From positions 21,378,485 through 21,442,484 of the forward strand of contig NC_134027.1 in the NCBI RefSeq assembly GCF_964204645.1: a stretch of 64,000 nucleotides of DNA, read 5' to 3'. This DNA is from Tubulanus polymorphus (Eukaryota > Nemertea > Palaeonemertea > Tubulaniformes > Tubulanidae). Positions 1 through 9,409 of the stretch are shown here, piece after piece; the first letter of the stretch is position 1, and every line of letters begins with the position of its first letter. The notes beneath the pieces are model-generated. The model saw only the letters and a program-made list of their open reading frames with translations, was not told the origin of the DNA and made no database searches. A program made the translations under genes and the position numbers.

Positions 1-285
1 TCTACACTTAAAAACACTTTTCATACCTGGGAGATTATACAGCCTGCCATTATCATGAAGTTCGCTAGTCCAGGTTTCGGTTAACCTGAAAATAGAAAAG
101 TCAGTTTTTAAATTGCTCAAAAAATATGAAAATGTATCAAAATTTCTGTTACAACTACGAATGTTTAAAGCACAGATTGAAAAATGTTGCTTTTCAAACT
201 CTACAGTAGAGTTTACATCAAAGTATTGACATTTGTTATTATTAAAGATGTCGATGATGAATAAGTATAGGGTAGATAATACTCG
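1..285 (-). CDS. LINE ORF2, endonuclease N-terminus (partial, runs off left edge)
   Basis: Reading leftwards, the frame is open from the stop at 286-288 to base 1 with no in-frame ATG near its head. The translation contains the opening signature of an apurinic-type LINE endonuclease: a 'LNIRSCNRNFDTF' strand followed by 'FRLTETWTSELHDNG', matching the family pattern LNIRSL-x-(K/R)-N-F ... LTETWL. The TETW glutamate is the metal-binding catalytic residue of this EEP nuclease fold. It lies about 130 bp downstream of the ORF1 remnant on the same strand, which is the normal order of a CR1/L2/Jockey-like element. The rest of ORF2 is outside the window, so whether it is intact cannot be judged. The family call is confident; the clade is not. 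Confidence 0.72.
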
Positions 286-414
286 TTAATAGGTAGCATT
301 ATTAGACTGATGTTATCGGTAAATCATCCGGGACTGAAATTCTGTCCTTTTTGGCCATGTGAACAGTTGGGCTAATATCGGATGATGATGTCTGACTTCT
401 GGTTCGTTTTTTAT

Positions 415-1858
415 TCTGATCCGGTGTTAATGCACGAAGAAAGACTTGTGTAAGTTCTTTGGCACCATCGATTCCATTAGGATTCCTGACCTATCAGTTG
501 AATCAAATAACGACTGGTTAACTGAAAAATTTGGTTGGAATACCAAATCATTGTCTATATATAGTTCAAATGATTTTCACTGTCACATAGCTTTCGAAGA
601 TAGTTATTGATCTTTGAGGAAGTGTCATTGTAGGTTAGCGCGGTCTTACTTTTTCCTTTACGCGGTAGTATACTAGATACATTAATTTGAGCGCTGGGAA
701 ATGTATTTCGAAGGATATTAATCATTTTGACATATCCAGGATTGTTTGGTCATGATCGTCTTTGTTTCGAGTCATGTCGTTGGTCCCTAGATGGCAGATT
801 ATCGATTTTATTTTCGCATTTTCAATAGACGGGTCCACTTTCTGGAGAAGTTTATTTACATCATGGGCCGTTGCACCCGAAACGCTGCACACGTGAACGC
901 TTTCCGGAATATCTGTAAACATCAGGCGAGAGCAGTTCGAGTCACCCATAATAATATGTTTCGGGGGCACAATTGTCGAGCTAGCGGTGCGGCTCTCTGC
1001 AGGTGACATGTCAGTGACGGTAGACTGAGTATGAGTAGGAGTTTTAACTGTGGAATGTGATTTGTCCTCACATGATTGATGATCAGTTATGTCGTCGTCA
1101 AAATTTAGTCTTTTTTCCAACCCCTGTAATATCGGACATTCTGATTTTTTATGCCCTTCCTTACGGCAGTAGAAACATAAAACGCCAGATGGACAATTGG
1201 CTGCTAGATGGTCTGGAGATTTACATTTAAAACAGAGTTTGCGAGTACGCAAGAGACAACGATAATACTGGTGATCCGTTTCACCGCAATACACACACTG
1301 CGTTTTATTATTATCGCAGTAAAGTCGGACTTCAAATCTTCCAAATTTTGAATTAACTGGAATTATACTTTTCACTTTAAGCAATTTAGCATAAATAGAG
1401 CCATTCAAAATATCGGTGTCTTTTATTTTCCCTCTTCTGATACTCCCATTTATTACCTCACCGTATGTCGATAATTGGGAGGCAATGAACGCATCTGATA
1501 ATTAAACTGGTGCATCTTTAATTGTAACGTTCGTAACATCTTGTACATCGTCAGCTTTATCAACTTTTAACGTGCGGTCTCTTATTTTCGGTGGATTTTT
1601 TATGAAATCCTCAACTGCACTCGTGTCCTTGAACGTAATTCTACACTCACCAGTTTTTGTGATTTGAATCGCACGCACTCGAACTGATTTAGATCCCAGG
1701 GCTGATAGGATATCACTTTCCGTAATCCTTCCACCATAACAAACGACCGTGAGAGGTCTTTTTAGATCCATGTTTAAACTTGCGGCTAACTGAGAATTGA
1801 GGTAAAAATCCAAAAAACCATATCAGTGACGGAGAAGCGACTCCAACACCGCCGCCAT
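415..1858 (-). pseudogene. Decayed LINE ORF1: RRM-like region, three CCHC knuckles, SGNH esterase
   Basis: Probable start ATG at 1858-1856, then an in-frame TGA after 11 codons, a second stop (TAA, 1502-1504), a stop plus frameshift at about 722 and another frameshift near 500, so the gene is dead. Domains in order: an RRM-like segment (about 1810-1520) with a beta-alpha pattern around 'LTVVCYGGRITESDIL'; three CX2CX4HX4C zinc knuckles (about 1300-1130: CVYCGETDHQYYRC, CFKCKSPDHLAANC, CFYCRKEGHKKSEC); a low-complexity linker; then an SGNH/GDSL esterase with block I 'IIMGDSN' and block III 'HLGTNDM'. The esterase continues past the frameshift ('FPSAQINVSSILPRKGK', then 'GIDGAKELTQVFLRAL' near 430). 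An esterase in ORF1 is known for CR1 and L2-type LINEs, where it is thought to act with the RNA-binding part of the ORF1 particle. Confidence 0.75.
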
Positions 1859-3110
1859 TTTGAATAAGTTCAATGGTAGTTCTTAAGACTAGGTTTTGTT
1901 TCCGGAATTTACTAAATGTACCAATTCCAATAATTCACTCATTGAAGCTTCTATACATTAGAAGCGAAAGCTCGTGCGTCGAAATAAATAGTTAACCTTT
2001 AAAGAACTACTCGCCTCTTCATTTAAATTCAAATAATATAAGTCTTTATTGATTCTTTTTTTTGTTGGAATATGCATAACTTTTTCTGGGCAAATTTCTA
2101 TATTCTGTCAAGTCATGGACGTTTTAGAGTCCATGGTCAAGGTATTTTGGCTATAACGAATATAACTAACTCCCTGGGGCAACGATGTGGCTGATGAAAT
2201 GATCTCTCCCATTGTAATCCCATCATTTAATTACTCATTGTATAACAACTCTCACAATTAAGCCTCGGACTCTTCAATGAATTATGAGTGCATGCTTTAG
2301 TATAGGCTCTGATATAGAGCATATTGTCTTGATTTAGAACATGTATGCATAAACTTTAGGCTGCAAAGAAATACGTTTTCAGCGGCTCTAATCGAGTTAA
2401 ATCTTTCGTGATAGATTAACACAGAAAGGCGGCACCCAATCGCTGCTTATTGAGATTAGGCACAAGTCACTGTTATGTTCATTAGTAAAACTAATATAGA
2501 ATGAATAAGTGAGGAGGGAAAATGTATAAATTAAATTTATAAATGAATTTATAAGAATTTAGCATGCATCGGAGTGCACTTAAATCGGATTATTACAAAA
2601 TAACTCACTTCAAAATTTATGATATTGTTTCATTGATATTTATTACTTTAAAGTGATTCACTTTAAGAACTTTGGTCAACAATAAGTCTGACCTGCAAAT
2701 CAAATCATCGGGAGACAAAATACTGTTTCAAAAATTTATATTGCTTATACATTCATAATCTTAACCTTTCGCCATAAACCTACTGGATTTAGGGCCTGGG
2801 GTAAAATCTAGGTAAAATCCTCACTTGGCGATTTCTCAAGAACATTTGAAAGCACGATATTTATTCAAACATATTCATCCACAATACAACTGCAATATAT
2901 TTAACTGTGCATTGATCTCTTTTGTTGAAATAAATCTTTAAATAAATTCATAGAATAAATGAAATTAATGAACTTTTTATTCATACTATCTTTTCATATT
3001 CTTATTCATACTATCTTTTAATTCGAACTAAATAACTCTTTTTAACTTGTGGTATAGTATGCTTATGATATGGATTCGATTTACGTATCAATATTTTCAT
3101 GTTGACGGGG
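1859..3110. other. Intergenic, AT-rich, no gene seen
   Basis: No open frame with recognisable protein similarity and no clear repeat was found. The sequence is AT-rich with scattered A/T runs. Confidence 0.5.
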
Positions 3111-3111
3111 G

Positions 3112-3145
3112 CCTGATGATGGCTAATAGCATTAGCCGAAACATT
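3112..3145 (+). ncRNA. Hammerhead-ribozyme-like core in a Penelope-type 3' end
   Basis: The stretch holds the box CTGATGA (3113-3119), a 7-bp stem (GGCTAAT / ATTAGCC with a 3-nt loop) and then GAAAC, the order of the hammerhead core (CUGANGA, stem II, GAAA). One extra T lies between the box and the stem. About 50 bp downstream comes 'TTCATTGTGGGATTTG', closely matched by the end of the Penelope-like fragment at 46.2 kb. Penelope-like elements are known to carry hammerhead motifs in their terminal repeats. The cleavage-site strand (stem I/III partner) was not identified, so activity is not claimed. Confidence 0.45.
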
Positions 3146-3811
3146 GCTCGTAGAACATTTGATTTTTAGCTGAATTCATTGTGGGATTTGTCTCGTTATT
3201 CACCATACACGGATATTGTGTATTTTCTTCTCATTTTCATGTTGGTTTTGAACAACTTAAATTTTGCGATTCTAATACCTTATTAACTTTAGATGACAGT
3301 AATACCTTCAATTTACATGTAAAATATGATCACTGCTGAAAGTGTAATAAGGAATATATATTTACTCCAGTGACAATGTTTAATACTAAAGGGATGTTGT
3401 GGGCCGTTTGGGGGTCAAATTGCCAGGCCTGGACCAGACCTGAAAGACCCCCTAAGCTCCCCCTGGCGTTAGAAATGATAACAAAATTTGCATATGAATG
3501 AATAGTCAATTAGACACGAGCTAGATATGTTCTAAATATATTTTGATGGTTTTTACGGTCATAAAAAATCGGCAAGGGGGTCCTCCAGGCATGTGACCTT
3601 GACCCTAATTTTTGGGCTTTTCTGGGGTCTTTTGGACCCTTAAAATTTTTTTGGCCAAAACTGATCAGAATCGAAAGACTAACACTAGGGACATTACGTG
3701 CATGCATTATAACCATGATACAAGCCCTATTCTGCGTATTTTGGGGTTTTGAAGGTTTTGGAAAAAATGCCCTGGCCATTAGAGAACATATAGTGCGGTC
3801 GTGAAAGGGTT
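3146..3811. other. Intergenic, no gene seen
   Basis: Holds a run of G- and C-tract-rich sequence (3395-3480 and 3570-3780) that looks like an old repeat but has no identifiable ends. An 89-codon open frame on the minus strand here resembles no known protein. Confidence 0.4.
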
Positions 3812-3860
3812 AATATGCAAACCTTTGGAAATTATGAATAGAAATGAAGAAATTGTTTAT
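3812..3860 (+). repeat. 49-bp direct repeat, left copy
   Basis: Identical to 7897-7945 except for one base (A/C after 'CCTTTGG'). The two copies bracket about 4 kb that includes the large palindrome, a LINE fragment and a GPCR scrap, so they may be a duplicated target or the scar of a larger duplication. Confidence 0.8.
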
Positions 3861-4468
3861 TCTTCTATTAGTAGTCTGGTTTTGAAGTCGCGAGTTTTAG
3901 CCTCAGTTATAAGTCGAGAGGAAATGACGCTTTTATGAAAACTGTGTTTACGACCCGATCTCAGTACGGAACTGAACTGACCGTGAATTTTCTGTATTGT
4001 GAACGCAGATTCGGCGCTTAGCTAGCCGCGTATTTACATCCTCGTAGTACAAAACACTAAACACTAATAGTAAAAGGGGTTTAGTTGTTCTAGATCAAAG
4101 GTCGAACGGTCGAGCTCATAAAAATGAAAAACATGAAAATAATAACAATTTCTACTTGAATTAGTAGCGAAACTCATATAAATGAACATTATTTACATGA
4201 ATTTCATATATTTTAAAATCATTTATATGTTAATTACAAAAGTGTTGGTAAAGTGTGAGTAATAATTCATATTTTAACAGATTTCGAGTAAAAATATAAG
4301 TAAAATAAATGGATAACTAATAGAGTATAAAAGTGTGAGTGAAATAGTTTATATTTTAAACATATTTCAATATTTATATTTGTATGAGTTAGATTTTTAA
4401 ACATTAAAAGTGTGTGTAAAGTGTGATTGAAATAATTCATATTTAAATCATTGAATATTTATATTTGA

Positions 4469-5116
4469 ATGAGTTTTAATAAAAGTTTTGTTATTAAAAT
4501 GAAGAAAGAAGAAGAACCCAACTTTAAAATCGAAATCAATGAAACCAATAAATCATTTTCACAGTTTAACATTAAAAATTATATTTCAGCAACAAATTTA
4601 GTGTCCGCAAGGTATTGTAAAATTGATAATATTACTATGATTAATCAAATATTATCAAATGAAACATATTTAATTACTGAACTAGTAGATACTTTTGATA
4701 ATGGAATCAAAAATCCTAAAATATTCAATACAGTTTTGAATTTTAAAGGAACTTAAAATGAAAACATAATAAATATTCTTAAAACTCCTTTCAATGAAAG
4801 AAATGATGATATAATACTTTCTAAAGATTACAATGATTTTATTAACTTAAGAATTGAAAAAAGACAATTATATTATTTCAATTTTGATAATAAACAAATT
4901 ATCTATAATGAAATTTCATCAAATATTGGAATTCAATGTGAATCAGTTAATAATAATTCTTATAAAGATATCGCAATTCAATGTGATTTAGAAAATGAAT
5001 TCAAAAGATTTAATCCTAATGAAAAAATTCATTGTTATTGCGAAGGTAGATATTCAAAATCACATAAATCAAAGCATTATGAAACAATTAAACATAAAAA
5101 CTGGCGTAAAGAGTAA
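4469..5116 (+). pseudogene. Unknown zinc-finger ORF, left-arm copy with one stop
   Basis: Mirror copy of the intact ORF on the minus strand at 6100-6747. It starts at the same ATG but has an in-frame TAA at 4754-4756, where the right arm reads TTA (Leu). After the stop the same frame runs open to the TAA ending at 5116, including the C-terminal Cys/His cluster, here with CYCEGR instead of CYCGGR. Only a few other substitutions separate the two, so the arms were copied or converted recently. Confidence 0.7.
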
Positions 5117-5196
5117 CAATTCTACATAAAAAATAAATTAAATAGTCAAATAATTATTGAATTGAGTTAAATGATTTAAATATCTAATAGACAGTT

Positions 5197-5668
5197 AAAA
5201 TGATAAATTGTTTGACAGTTGGAATGGTAAATTGTTTGACAGTTGAAATGATAAATTGTTTGACAGTTGAAATGATAAATTGTTTGACAGTTGAAATGAT
5301 AAATTGTTTGACAGTTGAAATGATAAATTGTTTGACAGTTGAAATGATAAATTGTTTGGCAGTTGAAATGATAAATTGTTTGACAGTTGAAATGATAAAT
5401 TGTTTGACAGTTGAAATGATAAATTGTTTGACAGTTGAAATGATAAATTGTTTGACAGTTGAAATGATAAATTGTTTGACAGTTGGAATGATAAATTGTT
5501 TGACAGTTGAAATGATAAATTGTTTGACAGTTGGAATGATAAATTGTTTGACAGTTGAAATGATAAATTGTTTGACAGTTGAAATGTAAAATTGTTTGAC
5601 TGTTAAAATGATAAATTGTTTGACAGTTGAAATGATAAATTGTTTGACAGTTGAAATGATAAATTGTT
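5197..5668 (+). repeat. 24-bp minisatellite, left arm (about 20 units)
   Basis: Tandem units of TTGACAGTTGAAATGATAAATTGT-type sequence (unit 24 bp, phase arbitrary), with few variants (GTTGGAATG, GGCAGTT, AAAATG). Because 24 is a multiple of three and no frame meets a stop, long spurious ORFs of an 8-residue repeat are open on both strands. Confidence 0.95.
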
Positions 5669-6022
5669 TTCAACTGTCATTTCAACTGTCAAACAATTTA
5701 TCATTTCAACTGTCAAACAAATTATCATTTCAACTGTCAAACAATTTATCATTTTAACAGTCAAACAATTTATCATTTCAACTGTCAAACAATTTATCAT
5801 TTCAACTGTCAAACAATTTATCATTTCAACTGCCAAACAATTTATCATTTCAACTGTCAAACAATTTATCATTTCAACTGTCAAACAATTTATCATTTCA
5901 AATGTCAAACAATTTATCATTTCAACTGTCAAACAATTTATCATTTCAACTGTCAAACAATTTATCATTTTAACAGTCAAACAATTTACCATTCCAACTG
6001 TCAAACAATTTATCATTTTAAC
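5669..6022 (-). repeat. 24-bp minisatellite, right arm (about 15 units, inverted)
   Basis: Same unit as the left array in reverse orientation, meeting it head-on at about 5668. It is shorter by about 120 bp, that is five units, so the junction lies off the geometric centre (5608) of the palindrome. Confidence 0.95.
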
Positions 6023-6099
6023 TGTCTATTAGATATTTAAATCATTTAACTCAATTCAATAATTATTTGACTATTTAATTTATTTTTAATGTAGAATTG

Positions 6100-6747
6100 T
6101 TACTCTTTACGCCAGTTTTTATGTTTAATTGTTTCATAATGCTTTGATTTATGTGATTTTGAATATCTACCTCCGCAATAACAATGAATTTTTTCATTAG
6201 GATTAAATCTTTTGAATTCATTTTCTAAATCACATTGAATTGCGATATTTTTATAAGAATTATTATTAACTGATTCACATTGAATTCCAATATTTGATGA
6301 ATTTTCATTATAGATAATTTGTTTATTATCAAAATTGAAATAATATAATTGTCTTTTTTCAATTCTTAAGTTAATCAAATCATTGTAATCTTTAGAAAGT
6401 ATTATATCATCATTTCTTTCATTGAAAGGAGTTTTAAGAATATTTATTATGTTTTCATCTAAAGTTCCTTTAAAATTTAAAACTGTATTGAATATTTTAG
6501 GATTTTTGATTTCATTATCAAAAGTATCTACTAGTTCAGTAATTAAATATGTTTCATTTGATAATATTTGATTAATCATAGTAATATTATCAATTTTATA
6601 ATACCTTGCGGACACTAAATTTGTTGCTGAAATATAATTTTTAATGTTAAACTGTGAAAATGATTTATTGGTTTCATTGATTTCGATTTTAAAGTTGGGT
6701 TCTTCTTCTTTCTTCATTTTAATAACAAAACTTTTATTAAAACTCAT
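6100..6747 (-). CDS. Unknown 215-residue protein with C-terminal Cys/His zinc finger
   Basis: Complete open frame from ATG at 6747 to the stop at 6100 in the right arm of the palindrome. The protein is rich in Asn, Ile and Lys, as the AT-rich DNA demands. Nothing in residues 1-180 was recognised. The C-terminus holds a compact Cys/His cluster (about residues 183-209): HCYCGGRYSKSHKSKHYETI followed by KH, that is CxC-GG-x-Y-x5-K-x-KHxxTxKH. This zinc-finger style resembles fingers I associate with proteins of large DNA viruses and some protist mobile elements; that is inference from pattern memory, not a search. No other element gene lies alongside. It may be a DNA-binding or capsid-associated accessory protein of a mobile unit. 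Expression is unknown, and no intron signals were noticed. Confidence 0.6.
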   Translation of the reverse strand: MSFNKSFVIKMKKEEEPNFKIEINETNKSFSQFNIKNYISATNLVSARYYKIDNITMINQILSNETYLITELVDTFDNEIKNPKIFNTVLNFKGTLDENIINILKTPFNERNDDIILSKDYNDLINLRIEKRQLYYFNFDNKQIIYNENSSNIGIQCESVNNNSYKNIAIQCDLENEFKRFNPNEKIHCYCGGRYSKSHKSKHYETIKHKNWRKE

Positions 6748-7376
6748 TCAAATATAAATATGCAATGATTTAAATATGAATTATTTCAATCACACTTTAC
6801 TGACACTTTTAATGTTTAAAATCTAACTCATACAAATATAAATATTGAAATATGTTTAAAATATAAACTATTTCACTCACACTTTACTCACACTTTTATA
6901 CTCTTTTAGTTATCCATTTATTTTACTTATATTTTTACTCAAAATCTGTTAAAATATGAATTATTACTCACACTTTTGTAATTAACATATAAATGATTTT
7001 AAAATATATGAAATTCATGTAAATAATGTTCATTTATATGAGTTTCGCTACTAATTCAAGTAGAAATTGTTATTATTTTCATGTTTTTCATTTTTTATGA
7101 GCTCGACCGTTCGACCTTTGATCTAGAACAACTAAACCCCTATTACTACTAATTACACTCCCTTCTATTGACACACTAGTGACTACTATACTGGGCTTAC
7201 TAAGTGCCGAATTGCCGACTCTACGTGTGAACATAACTGGCTGTGTAATCGCCGTATTTTGTGAATTTGGCACCAGCGAAGTACGGTACTTCGTAAGCGC
7301 CGAATCTAGTGTGAACGCGGCTTATGTATGGAATAGTGGATGACAAAGGTATAAAAGTGATCGGAAATATCGGTGG

Positions 7377-7640
7377 TCACAATACCTGAACGTGTTGAGT
7401 AATAATGAATAACGTTAGAAATATGTGGTCAATGCAAGTGGCGGTATATGCAGTGACACGGGTCGGTTTGGAGATGGGAGGATTAAGCGAAAAGGTCAAC
7501 ATATTATTAAGGAAAGCCTCGGTAGCTGCATTATTATTAACTTTAGTGATATCGATGTTAAAGTCACCTAGTATGTGAACGTTGTCTTTTGGTAATTTAG
7601 GCGTTGTCCATTGCATTGCATTGTCCAATCTAACATCGCG
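7377..7640 (-). pseudogene. LINE ORF2 endonuclease fragment
   Basis: The translation holds 'NVHILGDFNIDITK' and, about 45 residues later, 'ATCIDHIFL'. GDFN is the catalytic Asp/Asn strand and (S)xIDHI(F) the terminal His motif of LINE-type EEP endonucleases; 'SKPTRVT' between them is also typical. Only about 85 residues survive, with no ORF1, reverse transcriptase or intact ends next to it, so it is a dead fragment. Confidence 0.75.
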
Positions 7641-7711
7641 TCGTCAAATTCTTCAATATGTCTGACGTGTATAATTCATTTTTAATTGAAAATTTTTAAG
7701 GTGAAGTTGCA

Positions 7712-7763
7712 ATGTCAGTGGCGGATCTAGGTGGTCCAAAGCGGTCCGAACCCCCCCCCCCCC
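7712..7763 (+). mobile_element. hAT-like terminal scrap
   Basis: 'CAGTGGCGGATCTAGGTGG' resembles the CAGGGGCGGAT(C/T)TAG ends of the two better-preserved elements at 36184 and 50603. It is followed by a 14-bp C run. No second end was found, so this is probably a truncated end. Confidence 0.35.
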
Positions 7764-7785
7764 GAAAGAAAACGTTATGGCGATT

Positions 7786-7884
7786 CTGAAATATTTCCCG
7801 TTCTACATTCGTTTTTTTTCTAAACGGCCGCAGCTCAAAAACCAGACAAGCGTTTCTCCAAAACCTCTCCGGATGCATATATCT
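7786..7884 (-). pseudogene. GPCR 3'-end scrap
   Basis: The stretch from 'CTGAAATATTT' to 'CTCCGGATGCATA' matches the 3' end of the neighbouring receptor copies (8085-8170, 18920-18990 and 40835-40920), covering the last ~27 codons (TM7/C-tail) plus the bases after the stop. It has substitutions and an expanded T run, and nothing upstream of it remains. It is therefore a fifth, truncated member of the receptor family, ending next to the right 49-bp direct repeat. Confidence 0.75.
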
Positions 7885-7896
7885 AGCAGCATCATC

Positions 7897-7945
7897 AATA
7901 TGCAAACCTTTGGCAATTATGAATAGAAATGAAGAAATTGTTTAT
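7897..7945 (+). repeat. 49-bp direct repeat, right copy
   Basis: Same as 3812-3860 with one mismatch. Just downstream, 'GGGATTTGAACC' is the reverse complement of a tRNA-type B box, so the unit may belong to the end of a tRNA-derived SINE on the minus strand. Confidence 0.75.
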
Positions 7946-8102
7946 AGTCGGGATTTGAACCTGCTATTACTGGTACAGTGACATCAATGAAGTAGTAAGA
8001 ACTTACAAATTACTTTAGATATGACAAAATAAGACACTATGTACATGTACTATACAACATTTAATCCTGAATCTTGAATAAGTTTCCGAAATATTTGCCA
8101 GC

Positions 8103-9149
8103 CTACGCTCGTTTTCCTAATCGGCCGCAGCTCAAAACCCAGACAAGGGTTTTTCCAAAACCTCTCCGGATACATAAATATACGAATAAATTGATCATAG
8201 AATTTACGGCGTGTAAAAATTGACCCGAAGGATACGGTCGATATTTCCTGCCCTCATTTGCTGGTAAAACCGCGGACAAAAATGTATTAAGTACATCCAT
8301 CACATATTCAACCATAAATATCACATTTAAAACAAGTATCGTAAAAGTAATCCGACGACCTTGTTAACTATTTGTGGAACTTTCATCTTCGTCTTTTTGT
8401 TGAAGTTTCTGGCGTAGACGAGCCGCCTCCAGCACTAACATCGACATGTGAACGTTACACGCTAAAACAATAAAACCCGGGATAAACTTAACCACAACTT
8501 TACCGAATAAAAAATCGTAATACATTGCGTATTGTTTATTGAGAAGCAGTAACTTTCTGTGACCGATATACATACACGGGTGATCGGGATTGACTACGTA
8601 CATCTCTTTATACCATATCGTCGGTATATCAAAAATTAATGTTGCAACCCAAGTCGCAACAGATATACGAAACGCATTCTGAATTGTACAAATTCTTCTG
8701 GCAGACAACGGGCACTTAATGGCCAGATAGCGATCAATGCTAAACGCAAAAAGCAGCCACCGACTCGTAGTCGTGGTCATCTGGAATATGGCATCTATAT
8801 AAAGATAAATATGGTGGAAGTACTCTTGATAAGTAAGATTAAAGCGTATGGATTCAAGAGGGTAGCGCTTGGAAAGCATCATTAACTCACGTCCGAACAG
8901 CCCGGTTAAACAGTTGACGGTATCGGCTACAGCGAGTGTCTCCAAATATAAAACACTGCTTCCCTTATGTTGCATTAGACGAAGAACTATGAATGCGAGG
9001 CAGTTGGAGACGACGCCAATGGAGTAAAGTATGGCACGGGCTAATGTCATTACGGTATCGTACGTGTAAGTGCCTGGACCATCACAGAAATTGCCACAGC
9101 AAATATCCGTTTGGTTTGTTACCAAACTGTACATTCTTACGAACCACAT
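8103..9149 (-). pseudogene. Rhodopsin-type GPCR, copy 1 (one in-frame stop)
   Basis: Intronless seven-helix receptor aligned end to end with the intact copies at 18923 and 40850. It keeps the N-glycosylation site NQT, the N-terminal CCxxxC, the TM2 Asp, the TM3 'SIDRYLAIK' (DRY motif) and the C-terminal 'NSMINLFVYL' of TM7. A single substitution turns a Lys codon (AAA in other copies) into TAA at about 8362-8364, in the third intracellular loop before TM6; the frame stays open on both sides. It would encode a receptor lacking TM6-7, so it is called a pseudogene, recently inactivated. Two ATGs (9149 and 9134) are possible; the second aligns with the start of the other copies. The upstream sequence resembles that of copies 3 and 4. 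Confidence 0.85.
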
Positions 9150-9409
9150 CTAACGAAATGAAACAGTGAAACTCGCATAACAGTGACGCACTTGCAGTGT
9201 ATAATCATTATTCTCTACCCACCCGTATCAATTTTGCCGCACGTTCTCTATACGCCACAAACGGTTACTATTACGATAAACGCAGTGCAAAGTCAAAGGA
9301 TATATAATTCTAGAGATAGCTAGATATAGAAAGGAATGTCAGTAGCTTGCATGTCCAGCAATCAAAACGGTCAAACAGAAGAAAACGAAACAGCAAAATG
9401 AATATATAA

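Larger units (their letters stand above)
4066..7150. mobile_element. 3.1-kb palindromic (foldback) element, unclassified
   Basis: The left arm, from the 'AAAAGGGGTTTAG' at about 4072, is mirrored base for base with few mismatches by the right arm ending in 'CTAAACCCCTATT' at 7144. Paired positions sum to 11216 throughout (ORF ends 4469/6747 and 5116/6100), so the arms have almost no net indels. Each arm holds an AT-rich leader with short 'GTGTGAG' repeats, one ORF and a 24-bp minisatellite that meets its mirror image at about 5668. Composition is clearly more AT-rich than the flanks. A second inverted match, 'GATTCGGCGCTTA' at 4009-4021 and 7294-7306, suggests that an outer inverted-repeat element surrounds the palindrome. 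No target-site duplication could be fixed. It could be a foldback transposon, a head-to-head dimer of a mobile unit, or integrated extrachromosomal/viral DNA. Confidence 0.8.

Noticed and set aside
3510-3779. 89-codon ORF on the minus strand
   Set aside because: No motif, and the region looks like old repeat DNA.
5197-6022. CRISPR-like regular repeats
   Set aside because: Units abut with no spacers, and the DNA is eukaryotic.
5176-6032. Long ORFs of an 8-residue repeat on both strands
   Set aside because: They are produced by a 24-bp minisatellite without stops; no start context or non-repeat part supports a protein.
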